In this document: piece after piece, positions 44,603-56,829 of the stretch
How the letters are laid out: the number at the start of each line of letters is the position of its first letter
Position numbering within the stretch: position 1 is the stretch's first letter
Assembly (NCBI RefSeq): GCF_001723175.1
Contig: NC_064654.1
Span: forward strand, 992,001-1,056,000
Length of the DNA stretch: 64,000 nucleotides
Direction of reading: 5' to 3'
DNA from: Penicillium oxalicum
Lineage: Eukaryota > Ascomycota > Eurotiomycetes > Eurotiales > Aspergillaceae
The notes under the pieces: generated by a model
Told to the model about the DNA's origin: nothing
The model's database searches: none
The model's input: only the letters and a program-made list of their open reading frames with translations
Made by a program: the position numbers and the translations under genes

Positions 44603-47145
44603 GACTGGGGAAAGAAAGCGAGGGAGCCAACGCTCTCAAAGCGGGTTCCCGACGATCAGATTGATAGTTTTGCTGGTGGATCCTCTGTGGTCTTTGGAAG
44701 ATAGGCACTAGGGCCAACTAGAATGGCCTTGGATCGCTTTAGGATGCTTGCAAGTGCGCACTTCACAGACCCAGCGGACAGGGTTGGACTTTGGAATGCT
44801 GCAAGAAGGCAAAGAAGATCAAAAGGCCACTGAAAGACCCGAAGATCGACCGCTCAAAGTGCACGACGGCACCACGTGGGCGCACAAGTCAACGGGGCGC
44901 TGACGCTGCGGACCTGGATTGGCACTGGCGCACGGCCGCATTCTCACCAGAAAGGAATTAAGGGCGGTGGAGTGACGGCGAGACCAGTCGTGGGGAATTT
45001 GGGGGGCATCCGAGGGTCTCACACGCTTGGTATGGAATCAGGAAATCACATTGAACTCGCTACTCCAAGGACAAAAGGGTTAGAGAGGAAGAAGGACATC
45101 GCGGGGGGACGGGGAGAAGATGAGCATAATATAATACCAGGACCAGCTTAGGCGCGCCCTGAAAACCCTGCTTTCAATGAGGTAATTTATTACCTCGAAT
45201 GAATACGTCGAAATGTGTAGGGCTGTGTAAAATGTAGTGGGGACCTCCGTCTCGAATCTGTACGCTACTCATTGACCGACCGTGGGAGGTCGAGGACCTT
45301 GGAAGGTTTTGGTTGCTCTCTCAGCTGCAAATTGGGGCGGAACCCGAATGAAATGAACATACAATACGACACGGGAGATTGAGATGCTTTACAGACAGTG
45401 CTGTAATTCAGATACATCAGGTAGCTCGCAGTGGGCCTGGGGAAATGTGAAGTATCAACGTAAATTATCAAGGGCATGTGCCGATTTTTCCAGGGGCCCA
45501 TTCAGAGTCACGAGTGCATGTAGGGCGGGGTTTCATCCGAGAATGGGATGGCCTCAATCTGCTGAATACAGTACTGTAATGTCTTTAATCAGGTACAGTA
45601 TCATCATGACTATCTTCACAGTGGTACACATACGTGAGGTCAAATTACATACATTTTCAAGACTTTCCGTACCGGTGGTCAGCGGCAGAGGAGACTTGGT
45701 AATTGGAGAAGAGAGGAGATCCGAGCACAAGAAACGAGAAGCAGAAACAGGGGGGGAGAGACTATTCATTAGAATATCACATACATAATGCATGACCTTG
45801 AACTATCATGGCTTTGACAAGAGGGGCCAAGTCTACCCCCGTCTATTGTACACAGAAGCGCTAATGGATGCTGTCGTCTTCATGGTACATAGGGTCTCTC
45901 CGCCACCAGGGCGGGCTTGGCCGTGGTCTTGGCCACCAGCATTTTGCGTCAGCTGGCTTTCCCACTCGGTGTCCTGAACAGTCTAGCCTTGTCCGTCGTG
46001 ATGAGCTTTCTAGTATAGTCCCTTCCCTACCTGGCAGACTTGTGCCCACAGGAGTACCTGCAGTATGAATTCTAGGCCCTATCCTCGTCAATCTCGGGAG
46101 ATCACCGTCTCCCTAAAGATGTCTTATTATCCTGTTTGGTCCACCCTTCACAGTGAAGCCACAGATGCATGACAGACAGGACATGGTTCGGCATGACGTG
46201 TACAGTCTTACATCTGGTGAATAAGACTGTCATCGTTTCTCCGATCCTGAACAAAGTTCTCGATGGTCGGGAGATGTGCCAGGCTGTTGGATAGTGAGAA
46301 GCCCTCAGTCCGCCTAGAACTGGAGTACATAAGCAGTGGATGTCCCCGACTAGCCAGGTCCTTAGTAGTAATGTACGGTCGATAACTGGGAGGTCATTGT
46401 GCATGATTGGATCTATCCCATGTAGAGTAAGATCGTCATCTTTCCCACAGCGTCGCAGTCTCGACAGCCTTCGACACTGCCACTGAGGTCACACGATCAA
46501 GGGTCAGCACGGCACCCTTTGCAAGTACCACATGGCATACTTGCCGTACCGCGAGGTATACGATTGACGATGAGCGGCCTCAGGTGTCAGAGAAGCCTGG
46601 AACTTCATCCTGCGTGTATTACATAATTCTACAGTCATCCGCCTCCACCAATCCATTCCACCCGTTCCCGTCATTCTCCTCAGCCGTTGCGGAGTCGGAG
46701 CCCGTCCAGAAGAATACTGGAGAGCTACAAGACAGGGACTTGACTCTAGGCATTTTGGGTTCTCCGCGAATAATTCCAGTTGCTACATGCAGAAATTACA
46801 GTCAATCTAGAGACCCCATCGATTTTCTTTTCCTTTCTTCTCTCAACTTGCCTCCTGGTTCTCCAACGCTCTCCCCCACTGTGGAAACAATTACCACCCT
46901 TCCCCGACTGGCCGAATCCGGACGGGACTTGACCACTGCGATCTATCCGGCACTGGCACTCCGACGGCTGGCGACCAGAACCCCACGCGACCAACGCTTC
47001 CAGTTCAACACCAAGGCGTCAACCGACCACTGTACAGAGGAAAACTGAGCTGATCAGTGAGGGAACGGCGGCGTTAGCTTTGTTGAATCATACGAGTCTC
47101 TCGTCTTTCGGGCGTCTCCCCGCTCACGAGAACGGTGATTCGGGA
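44603..47145. other. Divergent intergenic region
   Basis: About 2.5 kb between the Pho80-type cyclin and the armadillo protein gene. It contains the E-box described separately and a 5' leader for the gid5 gene (an open frame at about 46.6-47.05 kb is out of phase and unspliced, so I treat it as leader). No other gene seen. Confidence 0.5.
44873..44878. promoter_or_regulatory. CACGTG element (CACGTGGG) upstream of pho80
   Basis: A palindromic CACGTG followed by GG, 271 bp upstream of the Pho80-type start. CACGTGGG is the preferred core of Pho4/NUC-1 bHLH phosphate regulators, the targets of this very cyclin. Other bHLH factors also use CACGTG. Confidence 0.35.
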
Positions 47146-50100
47146 ATGATGACGCGAACCACCGTTGGGCCGATCTTATCACAGTTACAGAGCTCCGAGT
47201 CGGCCTCCTCGCAGATAGCTCTGCTGCGAACCTTGAAGAATGAATTGATCGGTCATGACGAGCGCAAGGAAGCGTCCATTATCGCCGGCATCATCCCGAC
47301 TCTGAGTCAAGTGCTGAGCAGGCGACGTCCTGGGGGAGAATTCAATGGGGTACCTGTTGATCCAGGACTGGCATACCGCGATACAGAGGACGCAGAAGTT
47401 TGCCTACAGGCGATTTTGATTGTCGGCAGTCTGGCTCAAGGTAGGAAGGCCATCCGAGGCACTTTGAAGCAGCACGATCTTCGGTGTGGCGACGCAGCTG
47501 ACCCGGTCTGACAGGCGGCCCTACCTTTCTTGCCCCGATATTTGCCAGTGACATTGTTCCAACCCTTCTATCGATTCTTTCGTCTCCCGACTCTCCTCCC
47601 TCCTTCACCCTATCGATTCTACGCTTTCTGAACACGATTGCAGACCGATTGCCACTCCAAAGTCAGGACCAATGGCCGCGAGATACGCGACTGGCCGACC
47701 TGGTCTTCTCGGGAGAGCATCTAGGCGCAATCAGACGAATCATCGCCCAGGATCTGGGGTCGGCACGCAATCGGGCCAGCAGCGAGCAAGCTGCTGCGTT
47801 GGTCGGAAAGCTGTGCACCCAGGAGACACATAAGAGAGCATTGGCGGTTTCTGGGGTTTTGGATGCGCTTGCGGTGAAGATCGCTTCGTTCGTCGTGGCA
47901 CAGGGCTATGTTCCTCCCGGAGCAGAGCAGTATCTGAAAGACCCCGGCTCGCTGGGGGCCTTTCCTGAACCAGCGCCGTCCTCTGCACGCCTGGCGCCTT
48001 TTCTCCGTGCCGTGACCGTTATTATCGAGCATTCCAAGTGGCGAGCAGAACATTTCTTGTCATCACCGGGGATTGTGACTGTCTTCCCAAAGCAGATGCT
48101 CGAGTTTACCTCCAACGACATCAGAAAGGGTCCTTGGGGTTCCACGTACCTCTCCGGGTCCGCCGTTCCGCGCAACCCGGGTCATAATCCTGTTGACAGT
48201 TTGTTGCCGTCGGTACCGCTTGTGCATGGACGATCATCTCCAGGATCAGCCAATTTCCCTCCCTTGGGGAATAGTGAGACTCGTCATCGGCACAGCCAGT
48301 CATTCCCACGGCCGTATGCAATCGGTGAATCCTCTACCCCAGATGAGCAAGAGAACTCGATCGTACCGTGGCTACTGTGTCTTCTCCGTTCCGAGAGAGA
48401 CATGACACGATTGATGGCTGCCCGGCTGGTAACAGTCCTTTTTCGCCTGGGTTTCGCGAAGAAACACCGAGTGCCGCAATTCAGCTGTCTGCTCGTTCCC
48501 ATTCTACTTCGCATGTTGGAAAAAGACTACGAAATCTCCAATGACGACGACCTGTGTGACGATGGTCTCATTACGCCAACACAACGCGTTAAGGAGGAAG
48601 CGCCCACAGTGCTGGCAAATCTAGTCATGGATGATCAAGACCTCCAGAAACACGCTGTCGACGGCAATGCGCTCAATAGATTGTCGCAGCTGCTCAAGGA
48701 GACGTACAATCCGGTTTCTGAGAAGTCACAGCCAATGTGGTATGCCGACGGCGATACCCCAGCGCGAGATCCTGAGACCGTATCGGCGGATTGCTGCCTG
48801 GGGCCCCCTGGATACTCACCCACCCTATGTCACATCATGCGTTATCGTGAAAGTATCCTGAAAGCTTTAGCAGCACTCGTGCCGTTCAAGGACGAATACC
48901 GAAAGGCTGTTTGCGAGAACGGTGTTGTACCTTATATCATTGATTCCCTGAAGCCCCGACCTAGTGACGCGCCTGCAGATGCCGCTTCTATGCCGAAAAA
49001 CTCAGCTGCTGATGGGAATCCCACACCCACCATCCTGGCTGCCTGTGGCGCTGCTCGGATGTTGACTCGCTCTGTCAGTGTGCTGAGGACTAGTCTCATT
49101 GACGCGGGGGTGGCTGAGCCCTTGTTCGTCTTGATCAAGCACCCGGATCTGGAAATCCAGATAGCCGCCACGGCGGCGATCTGTAACTTGGCCCTTGATT
49201 TCAGCCCCATGAAACAGGTCAGTTGGTCTTCTCTGATGACGCATCCGTTGTTTTCGGTGCAACCACCAGGCTAATACGCTGAATGATAGGCGATCATATC
49301 TGCGGACATCATTCCAATTCTCTGCGATCATGCACGCTCGACCAACATCAAGCTTCGTATAGAATCGCTCTGGGCTTTGAAGCACGTGGTCTACAATTCA
49401 CCCAATGATATTCGCGTGAAGGTGATTGAAGCTCTCACTCCCGGTTGGATTCGAGATATCATTAGTTCAGATCAGGTCACCGCCCTCGCGCGACGCGGAA
49501 TCGAGGATGAACTCGATCAGAGCTCAGCCATCGCAATGGGTCGTGCGAATTCCTTTGGTGAGCAGATCGATATACTCAATCCCATGGAGGACTCGGGAGA
49601 ACAAGGCGAGGATTCCACCATGTCCGATAGCATTCCGTCTTCCAAAATGAGTTTGGATCGATTTCTACCGGATGCTAGACGCCAGAGAAAGCTTGCGCTC
49701 CACGGATCGCTTGAGCAGTCCACTCAGTCTCGCCAGGATGACATAGCCGTCCAAGAACAGACGTTTAATCTGCTGCGCAACATCATTTGTGGAGATGGAG
49801 CCATCGAGATGATTGACTACTTGCTGCGGGAAATTGGACAGGACGAGTTTCTCTCGGCCCTTGCAAACAACCTCCGTCCCCGCACAATCCAACTCCCCCA
49901 TCGCCGTGACGTGCCTATCCGTCCTATCCTGGTCCCGTCAGAAATTCTCATCTCGGTCAGCGCCTTGATTATCCACCTCGGGGCTGGCCTTCCGCGCCAC
50001 CGGCAGATGGTGATGAATCATCCTGATCTGTTGCCCGCATTGATCAATTATTTTAACCACTCCAACCGTGAAGTGCGACTCAATTGCGTGTGGGTTGTCA

Positions 50101-50267
50101 TCAATCTGATCTACATGGAGGATCAGAGTGACCGTGACGGATGTCGTGCTCGGGCGAGTCGTCTGAAAGCCATGGGAGTTGCAGAGCTTCTGGCCAGTCT
50201 TGAGGGTGACTCGGACCTGGATGTGAAGGAGCGTACAAAGACTGCGATGCACCTATTGAACATTTAA
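47146..50267 (+). CDS. gid5: Armadillo-repeat protein, GID/CTLH complex subunit (Gid5/Vid28, ARMC8)
   Basis: Three exons: 47146-47440, 47515-49217, 49290-50267; phase closes to 991 residues. Helical armadillo-type repeats span most of the protein: LRTLKNELIGHDERKEASII near the N-terminus, VPWLLCLLRSERDMTRLMAA in the middle, IQIAATAAICNLALDFSPMK and KLRIESLWALKHVVYNSPND towards the end, and REVRLNCVWVVINLIYMED near the C-terminus. The ELIGH..RK start and the CNLALDFSP/LRIESLWALKHV/NCVWVVINL blocks are those of ARMC8/Vid28. Within the GID E3 ligase, Gid5 links the Gid4 substrate receptor to the scaffold, for example in degrading gluconeogenic enzymes after glucose return. Two disordered Ser/Pro-rich inserts make it longer than human ARMC8. 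Two adjacent ATGs (47146 and 47149) are possible starts; the upstream in-frame reading has no ATG. Confidence 0.87.
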
Positions 50268-50701
50268 CGCCGACTATTTCCACTTGATGAGTCTGGCACG
50301 GAGCGCGAGGGAATGAATAATGTGATACAACTTTTGAGCTATTAGCGTGCTTGGCCTTTCCCACCCCTCACACCCCTTCTTGCACACATAAAACATGGTA
50401 CGACATGTTCGATTCCGAGTAGGAAGTCTTATTCTTTTGTTGCCTTCTTGTCATCAATTTCCTCCAGCTTTGTAAATACTGATTTGTATCACTGACCAGC
50501 CCGTGTATTGTGTCAATGAAGATGACCACCTTATCTTATCGTCTGACGGGAGAAATCCACGTCATAGTCGCATCAAGTCGAGGTACTGCCAGTTCGGTGT
50601 TCTTATACTTCTACTGACCTTGGTGAGGTCATTCGTGTTCCAATCATTCAACGCACCCAAGCCCAGGATTTGATCTCACATCCCCCCCCCCGGCTCGAGA
50701 G
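50268..50701. other. Intergenic region
   Basis: 434 bp between the gid5 stop and the kinase ATG, same strand; includes a C9 run just before the kinase start. Probably terminator plus promoter; nothing else seen. Confidence 0.5.
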
Positions 50702-51831
50702 ATGTCTATCCCACCACCACAGGCGATTCTCCAAGCCCTGAAACTCGACCCCAGTCGAACCAAATGCACCCTCGACACATCCGGTCTCGGTTCAGGTTTC
50801 ACCAATACCAGCGTTCTTCACGCGAATACCACAACCCCAGACGGCACCAGCCAAGAGCGAAAATACTTTATTAAAATCTCTCAAGATGGCGCCGCCTCCA
50901 AAGAAATGTTTCAAGGCGAATACGAGTCCCTCAACGCAATTGCCAACGCAGTACCCGGCTTCTGTCCACGCGCATTAGCCTGGGGCCCACTAGGCGAGAA
51001 TGACGCCTATTTCCTTGCCACCGAGTTCTTGGAACTCAGGGGACGAATGGCCAGGAATTCGGTGGATGAGACGAGTCATTCGAGCCTGGCATACAGACTG
51101 GGAAGACTCCATCAAACACCAGCGCCAGCTGACCCGGAGACTGGTCGGCGTCGCTACGGATTCCCCGTTCCGACGTACTGCGGCGATTCGAGACAGCAGA
51201 ATACCTTGACAGATCGCTGGGCGGACTTCTACGCCAACGAGCGACTGCGGGCGGTCAGTGCGTTGTCAGAGGAACAGAACGGTCCAGACGAGGAGCTGAG
51301 AAATCTCGTTGAGCGGACAGCACAGCAGGTGGTACCGCGCTTATTGGGGGATGATCACTTGGGATACGACTCTCAGGGAAGAGGGGAGGGGATTCAGCCC
51401 GTGGTTGTGCATGGGGATTTGTGGAGTGGCAATACCGATTTTGGCAGGATTGTCGGAACTGACATGGGAGATTCGGAGATGGGGGACCTTGTGTATGATG
51501 CTTCGGCATCTTATGCGCATAGCGAGTTCGATTTGGGGATCATGCATATGTTTGGTGGATTTGGGGCCGATTTCTTCGAACGGTACCATCGTGTCGTGCC
51601 GAAGACGGAGCCTGTGGAAGAGTATGATGATCGGGTGCGATTGTATGAGTTGTGAGTGTTTTCGAGCCTTGACAGTCGTGGATAATCCACCTTGGTCACA
51701 CTGTAGATTTCTGACGTTTGAGGTCTAGGTATCACCATCTGAATCACCAGGCTATCTTTGGCGGTGGTTATCGATCTGGGGCCATGTCGATCATGAACAA
51801 GCTGATACGCAAGTACGGCGAGGTGCACTAG
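50702..51831 (+). CDS. Fructosamine/ketosamine-3-kinase family protein
   Basis: Two exons: 50702-51651 and 51729-51831; phase closes to 350 residues. It has the FN3K fold of the protein-kinase-like superfamily: LGSGFTNTSVL, the ATP-binding lysine in KYFIKIS (about K58), LATEFLEL, the RLGRLHQTPA loop, the catalytic HGDLWSGN (about D239) and the metal-binding region near YDASASYAHSEFDLGIM. The last exon encodes YHHLNHQAIFGGGY, the conserved C-terminal helix. FN3K enzymes phosphorylate sugar adducts on protein amines so that they fall off, repairing early glycation. The usual FDP metal motif is replaced by sequence around GTDMGDSEMGD, so metal binding may differ. The protein is cytosolic. It is followed on the same strand by a glutathione transferase gene. 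Confidence 0.87.
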
Positions 51832-52453
51832 ACTTGTGACCGGTGTTGATGACCATCCTATGATTAACTGATATCCCCAAAGAGACTTTCACCGTACAGA
51901 GTGTCTCGTGTCTAGTATCTACCTATGTTATCACTATGGCTATCAATACGATCAATTTCAGGAGACATCAAAGATAGCCACGCTTTAGGGCAGATAAGCT
52001 TTATACTCTGACCTTCATGACGATGCCTTTCACACGAGATATACGCAAAGGGCACTATACGCTTGAGCTGGTCGCTCACCGGGTCATTTTCTACATGGAA
52101 GATCGAGTGATCACCAGTACCTTCGTGGTGGTGAACAATCTGACTGGCCATGATTCAAAAGCCAGGAAATTGATGTCATCTCGGAATGAAGTCATAACCC
52201 CTCGCAGGTGAAAATGAGCTTGATGGGGACAGGAAAGGTTGATGCTCGTAGTGTAAGACTGAGTGTTTCTAATCCCCAGGGCTGTCGAATGTCTCGATGA
52301 CAAATGCAAGCGCAGGGATCTGCCCAGGTAACCTTCCAATCTGATTTAAGGACTCTGACCAAGAATTGCAGCAGATACAATCCTCGTTGAAAAGACTTTC
52401 CACCTGACTCTCTGGTCGTGCCTGACTTGCCTCAAAACAAATCTTGCCCAGTG
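51832..52453. other. Intergenic region
   Basis: 622 bp between the kinase and glutathione transferase genes, same strand. Nothing beyond presumed terminator and promoter. Confidence 0.5.
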
Positions 52454-53453
52454 ATGCCTGCACACCCTGATTCCGACCTCCATCCCGAGGCGACCGGCCC
52501 AGCGAAAGCTCTTGTTGAGAGTCATCGCAATGAACAACCATTAAAACTCTACGCTGGATGGTTCTGTCCGTATGTTGCAAGAATGGTTCACGTGCAACTG
52601 ATTTTATTATTCTTTATTTCTAGACTGACCTGTATTGTGTAGATTTGGTACGTCTAGAGTGCCTACACTGCAGTGACCAAGCTCCGTCGCCCAAGCTAAT
52701 CTTGAACAACCTTCGACCCTAGTCCAACGGGTCTGGCTTGCTCTCGAGGAGAAAAAGATCCCATACCAGTACATTGAGGTGAACCCGTACAACAAGCCTG
52801 ATTCTCTTCTCAAGCTTAACCCTCGTGGCCTGGTGCCTACCCTTCAATGCCCGACCGAGCCAGAGCCTCGCCCGATCTATGAGTCGACTGTGATTCTCGA
52901 GTATCTGGAAGAAGCCTATCCAGACCACAAGCCGCACTTTCTGCCCAAGGACCCGTATGAGCGAGCCCGTGCACGGATCTGGATCGACTATGTCACCTCA
53001 CGCATCATTCCTGCGTTTCACCGATTCCTGCAGTACCAGCCTGGAGACGACGATGACGATGCGGGGAAGCGTGCGGGATTAGATCAGCTGCGACGGGAGT
53101 TCCTCCACCACCTCAAAGTGTGGACTCAAGAGATGCATTCCGAGGGTCCGTTTTTCTTGGGATCTGAAGTGAGCTTGCCAGATTTGGTGCTGGCGCCCTG
53201 GGCTATCCGGCTCTGGGCCTTTGATGAGTTTAAGATCGGTGGAGCGGGTATTCCCGACGAAGGGCAGGGCGGAGAGGATGAGACAACATGGGCTCGGTGG
53301 AGAAAGTGGCTTTTTGCGATTAATGGAAGAGAGAGCGTTCAGAACACGACCAGTGAGATGAAGCATTATATGCCAATCTATAAGCGATATGCAGACAATA
53401 CAGCACAGAGTGAGCTCGCCAAGGCCACTCGTGCTGGTCGGGGTGTGCCCTGA
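52454..53453 (+). CDS. Omega-like glutathione S-transferase with a predicted 5-nt exon
   Basis: Three exons: 52454-52569, 52643-52647 (ATTTG, 5 nt) and 52723-53453; phase closes to 283 residues. The joined region reads GWFCPFVQRVWLALEEK; the 5-nt exon supplies Phe and parts of Pro and Val. The N-terminal thioredoxin fold has Cys38 in the CPF motif (omega-type catalytic Cys), RGLVPTLQ with the cis-Pro, and the glutathione-binding ESTVILEYLEE. The helical C-terminal domain carries SEVSLPDLVLAPWAIRLW (N-capping motif). Without the tiny exon neither phase nor the CPFVQRVW motif is restored; reading through exon 1 hits a stop. Introns have GTATGT and GTACGT donors, TGTAG and CCTAG acceptors and good branch points. 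Omega-like enzymes reduce glutathionylated or quinone substrates. The start is the ATG after a leader that opens only at GTG. Confidence 0.85.
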
Positions 53454-54026
53454 TCCAGACCAGGTGCACAGTTGGGAGCATACTGAGGAACAGACACGAT
53501 CTTGACTCGCATTTGAGATGCGGCAATGAATATCAGGCGGTCTTTTGATATGAAGGCGCAGTATGTCCTTGATTTTCTGCTTCGCATACTCTATTTCCAT
53601 ACATTCTTCCTCAGTACTCTTTTCTGGCCATAGGTATTTACCAATAGAATCCCTGGCATCGAGACCATTTCAGACCGGGTATGCCTATTAATGCTGATCA
53701 CAGTACATAGCAGTCAAAGGATGTTTGAGGAAGCTTTCTAGAATTGAGAACACTCGTAAATGCACTGTGTGGTGCTGGCCAATCGTGCCACACTGAATGA
53801 CATCGTCTGCTTTTTGACTTGACATATCTCTGTAACTTTCAAGTGGCGGGAGCCATATGGAAAGAAACATGAAGAAACGAAGTCAAAGTTCCGGGCGTGG
53901 CTACTATGGACTTGCAACTTTGCATGTGATCATCTCTCCACCTATTGAGAGCCAGCTCGGACCATCTCCACCTTGCACCTCGGAAAAACTTTCAACCGGT
54001 CTTATCACCACGTGATACTTATCGAT
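53454..54026. other. Intergenic region
   Basis: 573 bp between the transferase and ctk2, same strand. No further feature. Confidence 0.5.
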
Positions 54027-55537
54027 ATGGCTTCGCCCAACGAGCAGGTCGCGCCTCTTACTTATTTTGGTGCCATCACTGCCTTTCTTATAGCCCAGAG
54101 AGATCCTCAGCCCTCACCTCAGATGTCACGGCACAAGATGGCACCAGAGCAGGAAGACCACCCGCCCCAACGGGATGTTGGTCGGGTACCTCAGATTCCT
54201 GATCCACCTCGGATTCACCCATCATTTATTGAAGTTGCGAGACCATATGTCTTTGAGGAGACGATCCAAGGCTGTATCGCGGCCATGGGAGGAAATCACA
54301 CGCGTGAAGAATCATTGCGTCTCCAGGGGGTGGCCTGGATTGAGAATGTTCGGACTGCTCTTCACCTGTACGTCCTGCACGCCGATCGAAATATGAAAAG
54401 TGATTTGAGACTGATCAAATGTATAGTCCTGTGCGCACATACAATACAGCTGCGGTGTATTACCACCGTTTTCGCCTCGTGCACCACGATAATGAGTACA
54501 ATTGGGCTGTATGTCTTACTCTCTCAGTCTCCTCTTTGATGTCATCCAGCTCTGACCCAGCATGAATAGGATGCCGCCGCCGCTGCTCTCTTCACTGCGT
54601 GCAAGATTGAAGACACGCTGAAGAAGTCTCGCGATATTGTGTGCGCAGCATACAACTCCAAGCTTCCAGTCTCGGAGCAGCTTACCCCTGATGACCCGGT
54701 ACGTCTCAAGGGAGAAAGAAAAGGACGTGCCTCCAAGCACCGACGCTGATTTGATATCCAGGTATTTGAAATGCATGCGCGTAACGTAATTGGTCTTGAA
54801 AGACTGATGCTAGAGGCCTCGGGCTTTGACTTCCGGACACGCCATCCTCAGAAGCTTCTAGCAAAGCTGGCCCGGCACTATGGCATCCCGCCAGATTCAG
54901 ATGTATCTTTCCTGGCATACCGAATTTCCGTGGACATGTACCGAACATTCGCGCCTCTGAAACAGATCACGTCGACCATGGCATTTAGCTGTCTCGAGCT
55001 CGCAGGCCGGCTACTGGGTCAGCGTTCAGAGGCAGTTGAATCCCAGGAAGACTATGCAAAGTGGTATACTAGTCGGGGGGCAGTCATGGGTGAGTCACCT
55101 CAGCATGAAAGTAGATCTGATCTGGAGGAGAATAAGCTGACCACTTTTAACTAGAAACACTCCTTGATTTGCTCGAACTCTACACTCATAGCCGCGCATT
55201 GACCAAGGTCGGGCCTGATTTTCCTGCGGATCATTTCCTTCAAATCCGCATCCCACTCAACCAGGAGGTAAAGGACAAGCAGATTCCTCGCTTCACTAGT
55301 CCCTTCAATGTGATCGGGTCACCTGAGCAGAACGGTGCTCGCCCTCAAGTCCAGAACGAGCCCGGTCAGCATCCTCTGACCCCAGTGGCTGCGAATGGGG
55401 ACCGTCGTGGGGCCAGTGAGCGTGGAAGAGATGCTGCCGTGCGTTTCATGCTTGACCCAGCCTGTGCGGAGAAGGAAAAGAGACAGGTTGCGGAATATTT
55501 CAAGGTTGAGATGGAAGAGTACGAGGTTGATGACTGA
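54027..55537 (+). CDS. ctk2: CTD kinase subunit beta (cyclin Ctk2)
   Basis: Five exons: 54027-54367, 54427-54508, 54570-54698, 54762-55089, 55155-55537; phase closes to 420 residues. After a short N-terminal extension and a Pro-rich linker the cyclin box starts around residue 65 with HPSFIEVARPYVFEETIQGC, followed by REESLRLQGVAWIENV, PVRTYNTAAVYYHRFRL, AAAAALFTACKIEDTLKKSR and, in the second repeat, ISVDMYRTFAPLKQITSTMA. These match Ctk2, the cyclin partner of the Ctk1 kinase that phosphorylates Ser2 of the RNA polymerase II C-terminal domain during elongation. The last ~100 residues are polar, and the end (QVAEYFKVEMEEYEVDD) is acidic. The start ATG is the first in frame; upstream the frame opens only from TTG. 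Distinguished from cyclin K/T relatives mainly by the YVFEETIQGC block. Confidence 0.82.
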
Positions 55538-56685
55538 AAGAGAGTCTTGGTCGGGGCATGGGTTTTCTTTTCCATTTTTTCTTTTCTTATCTTTTTTGAG
55601 GGGGAAGAGGTTAATGCATTGCGGACCCAGTCAAGACCTTGGGACGCAGGACGGCGTTGAGCATGAGTTTAAATGATACCCCAATTGTGATTCCAGACAG
55701 ACAGTCAATGCAGACCACCTTTAACAAAACTCACTTTCCGAAAAAGTTGCTATCAGACATGATTTAAGACTAGAGGCTTAGGTAGTAGTTTTAGGACTGG
55801 GAAGGGGTTTGGTTTCTTTTGGCATCGCGAGGATAAATAGCGTCGTGGATGTTGACTGAGCCTTGGAGACAGTCCTTGAAAATTCCCTAGACAGCTATTG
55901 CAGAAAGCATGATTGAGAACTCACCATCAGATTATGGGGCATCAGGTCCGTGTATATAGGGTACATTGGAAGGGGCGTAGGCTGTTTTCTGAGCGTCCGT
56001 CCATATCAAGGCATTTGATCAAAGTCTACCTCTTTGGTACTGCCCGTCTGGTATCCATCTACTACCCACCACCCAAGCAGCATATACCTAGGTTTACTCT
56101 ATACCTTAGTCGTCATGGCCTCGTAGGTAGGTGTACACTCGACCTCGGAATACAAATCCAGCCAGTTCATGGCCAAATTGATGTTTGGAAGATTCCAGAC
56201 ATTTGTCATACTATCAACATGTGATACATGTGTAGGGTTTACCCGACATCAATGCAGTTAACACCGGAGATTCCGTACTCAATATCGGCTGCTTTCACCA
56301 AAAAAAAAGAAAAAAGAAAAAAAAAAGGAAATTGCCGACAGGATTGAAGAACTACACAGGCCCATGCTTCCAAGCAGCAAAGCACGAAGATTCGGTAAAT
56401 GCCATTCCTGAAATAGATTTCATGTAGAATTTCCCGCTCTCGCTGCTCTGCTCCGGCCCTTTCACACATCACACGGAGTCTATTTAAAGATGACCTTTTC
56501 GACTTTTACAATTCTCCTCTACCACTTAATTCAAGGCGCTCGGGTACTCAATCACTTCCACGACACCCGGGAATTATATATAGTGAGAGAGAAATACCAT
56601 CTTTCTCGAGCACGCGGTATATAGGTACACACCTACCTCACCAGGTCCTGCGCATCCCAAAAAAAACCTCGTCGGCTCCTGTTCA
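55538..56685. other. Intergenic region
   Basis: About 1.1 kb downstream of ctk2, with an A/G-rich tract at about 56300-56329. No gene supported. Confidence 0.5.
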
Positions 56686-56829
56686 ATGGATGAGCTGAAC
56701 ACGCTCTCCACTCAAATCAAGGTCCTAATTCTCCCAGTCGAGATCATCGGGCCCGACTTGAAGATGGGATACAATGGGCAGGAATATCATTTTTATGTCG
56801 AAAAGCTCAGAAAGCATGTCAAAGCTTGA
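56686..56829 (+). CDS. Small ORF, 47 residues, doubtful
   Basis: ATG to TGA with a TATATA-like stretch about 110 bp upstream. The product is hydrophilic with a short amphipathic middle (STQIKVLILPVEIIG) and a Lys-rich end, and its composition looks more protein-like than the surroundings. No family recognised and no intron evident. It may equally be chance, so confidence is low. Confidence 0.2.
   Translation: MDELNTLSTQIKVLILPVEIIGPDLKMGYNGQEYHFYVEKLRKHVKA

Noticed and set aside
46584..47048. 154-codon frame upstream of gid5
   Set aside because: Out of phase with gid5, no domain features, no splice link; probably 5' leader or intergenic.
52618..52623. TTCTAG as acceptor for GST exon 2
   Set aside because: Using it does not restore the CPFVQRVW motif or the phase; the TGTAG acceptor just downstream does both.
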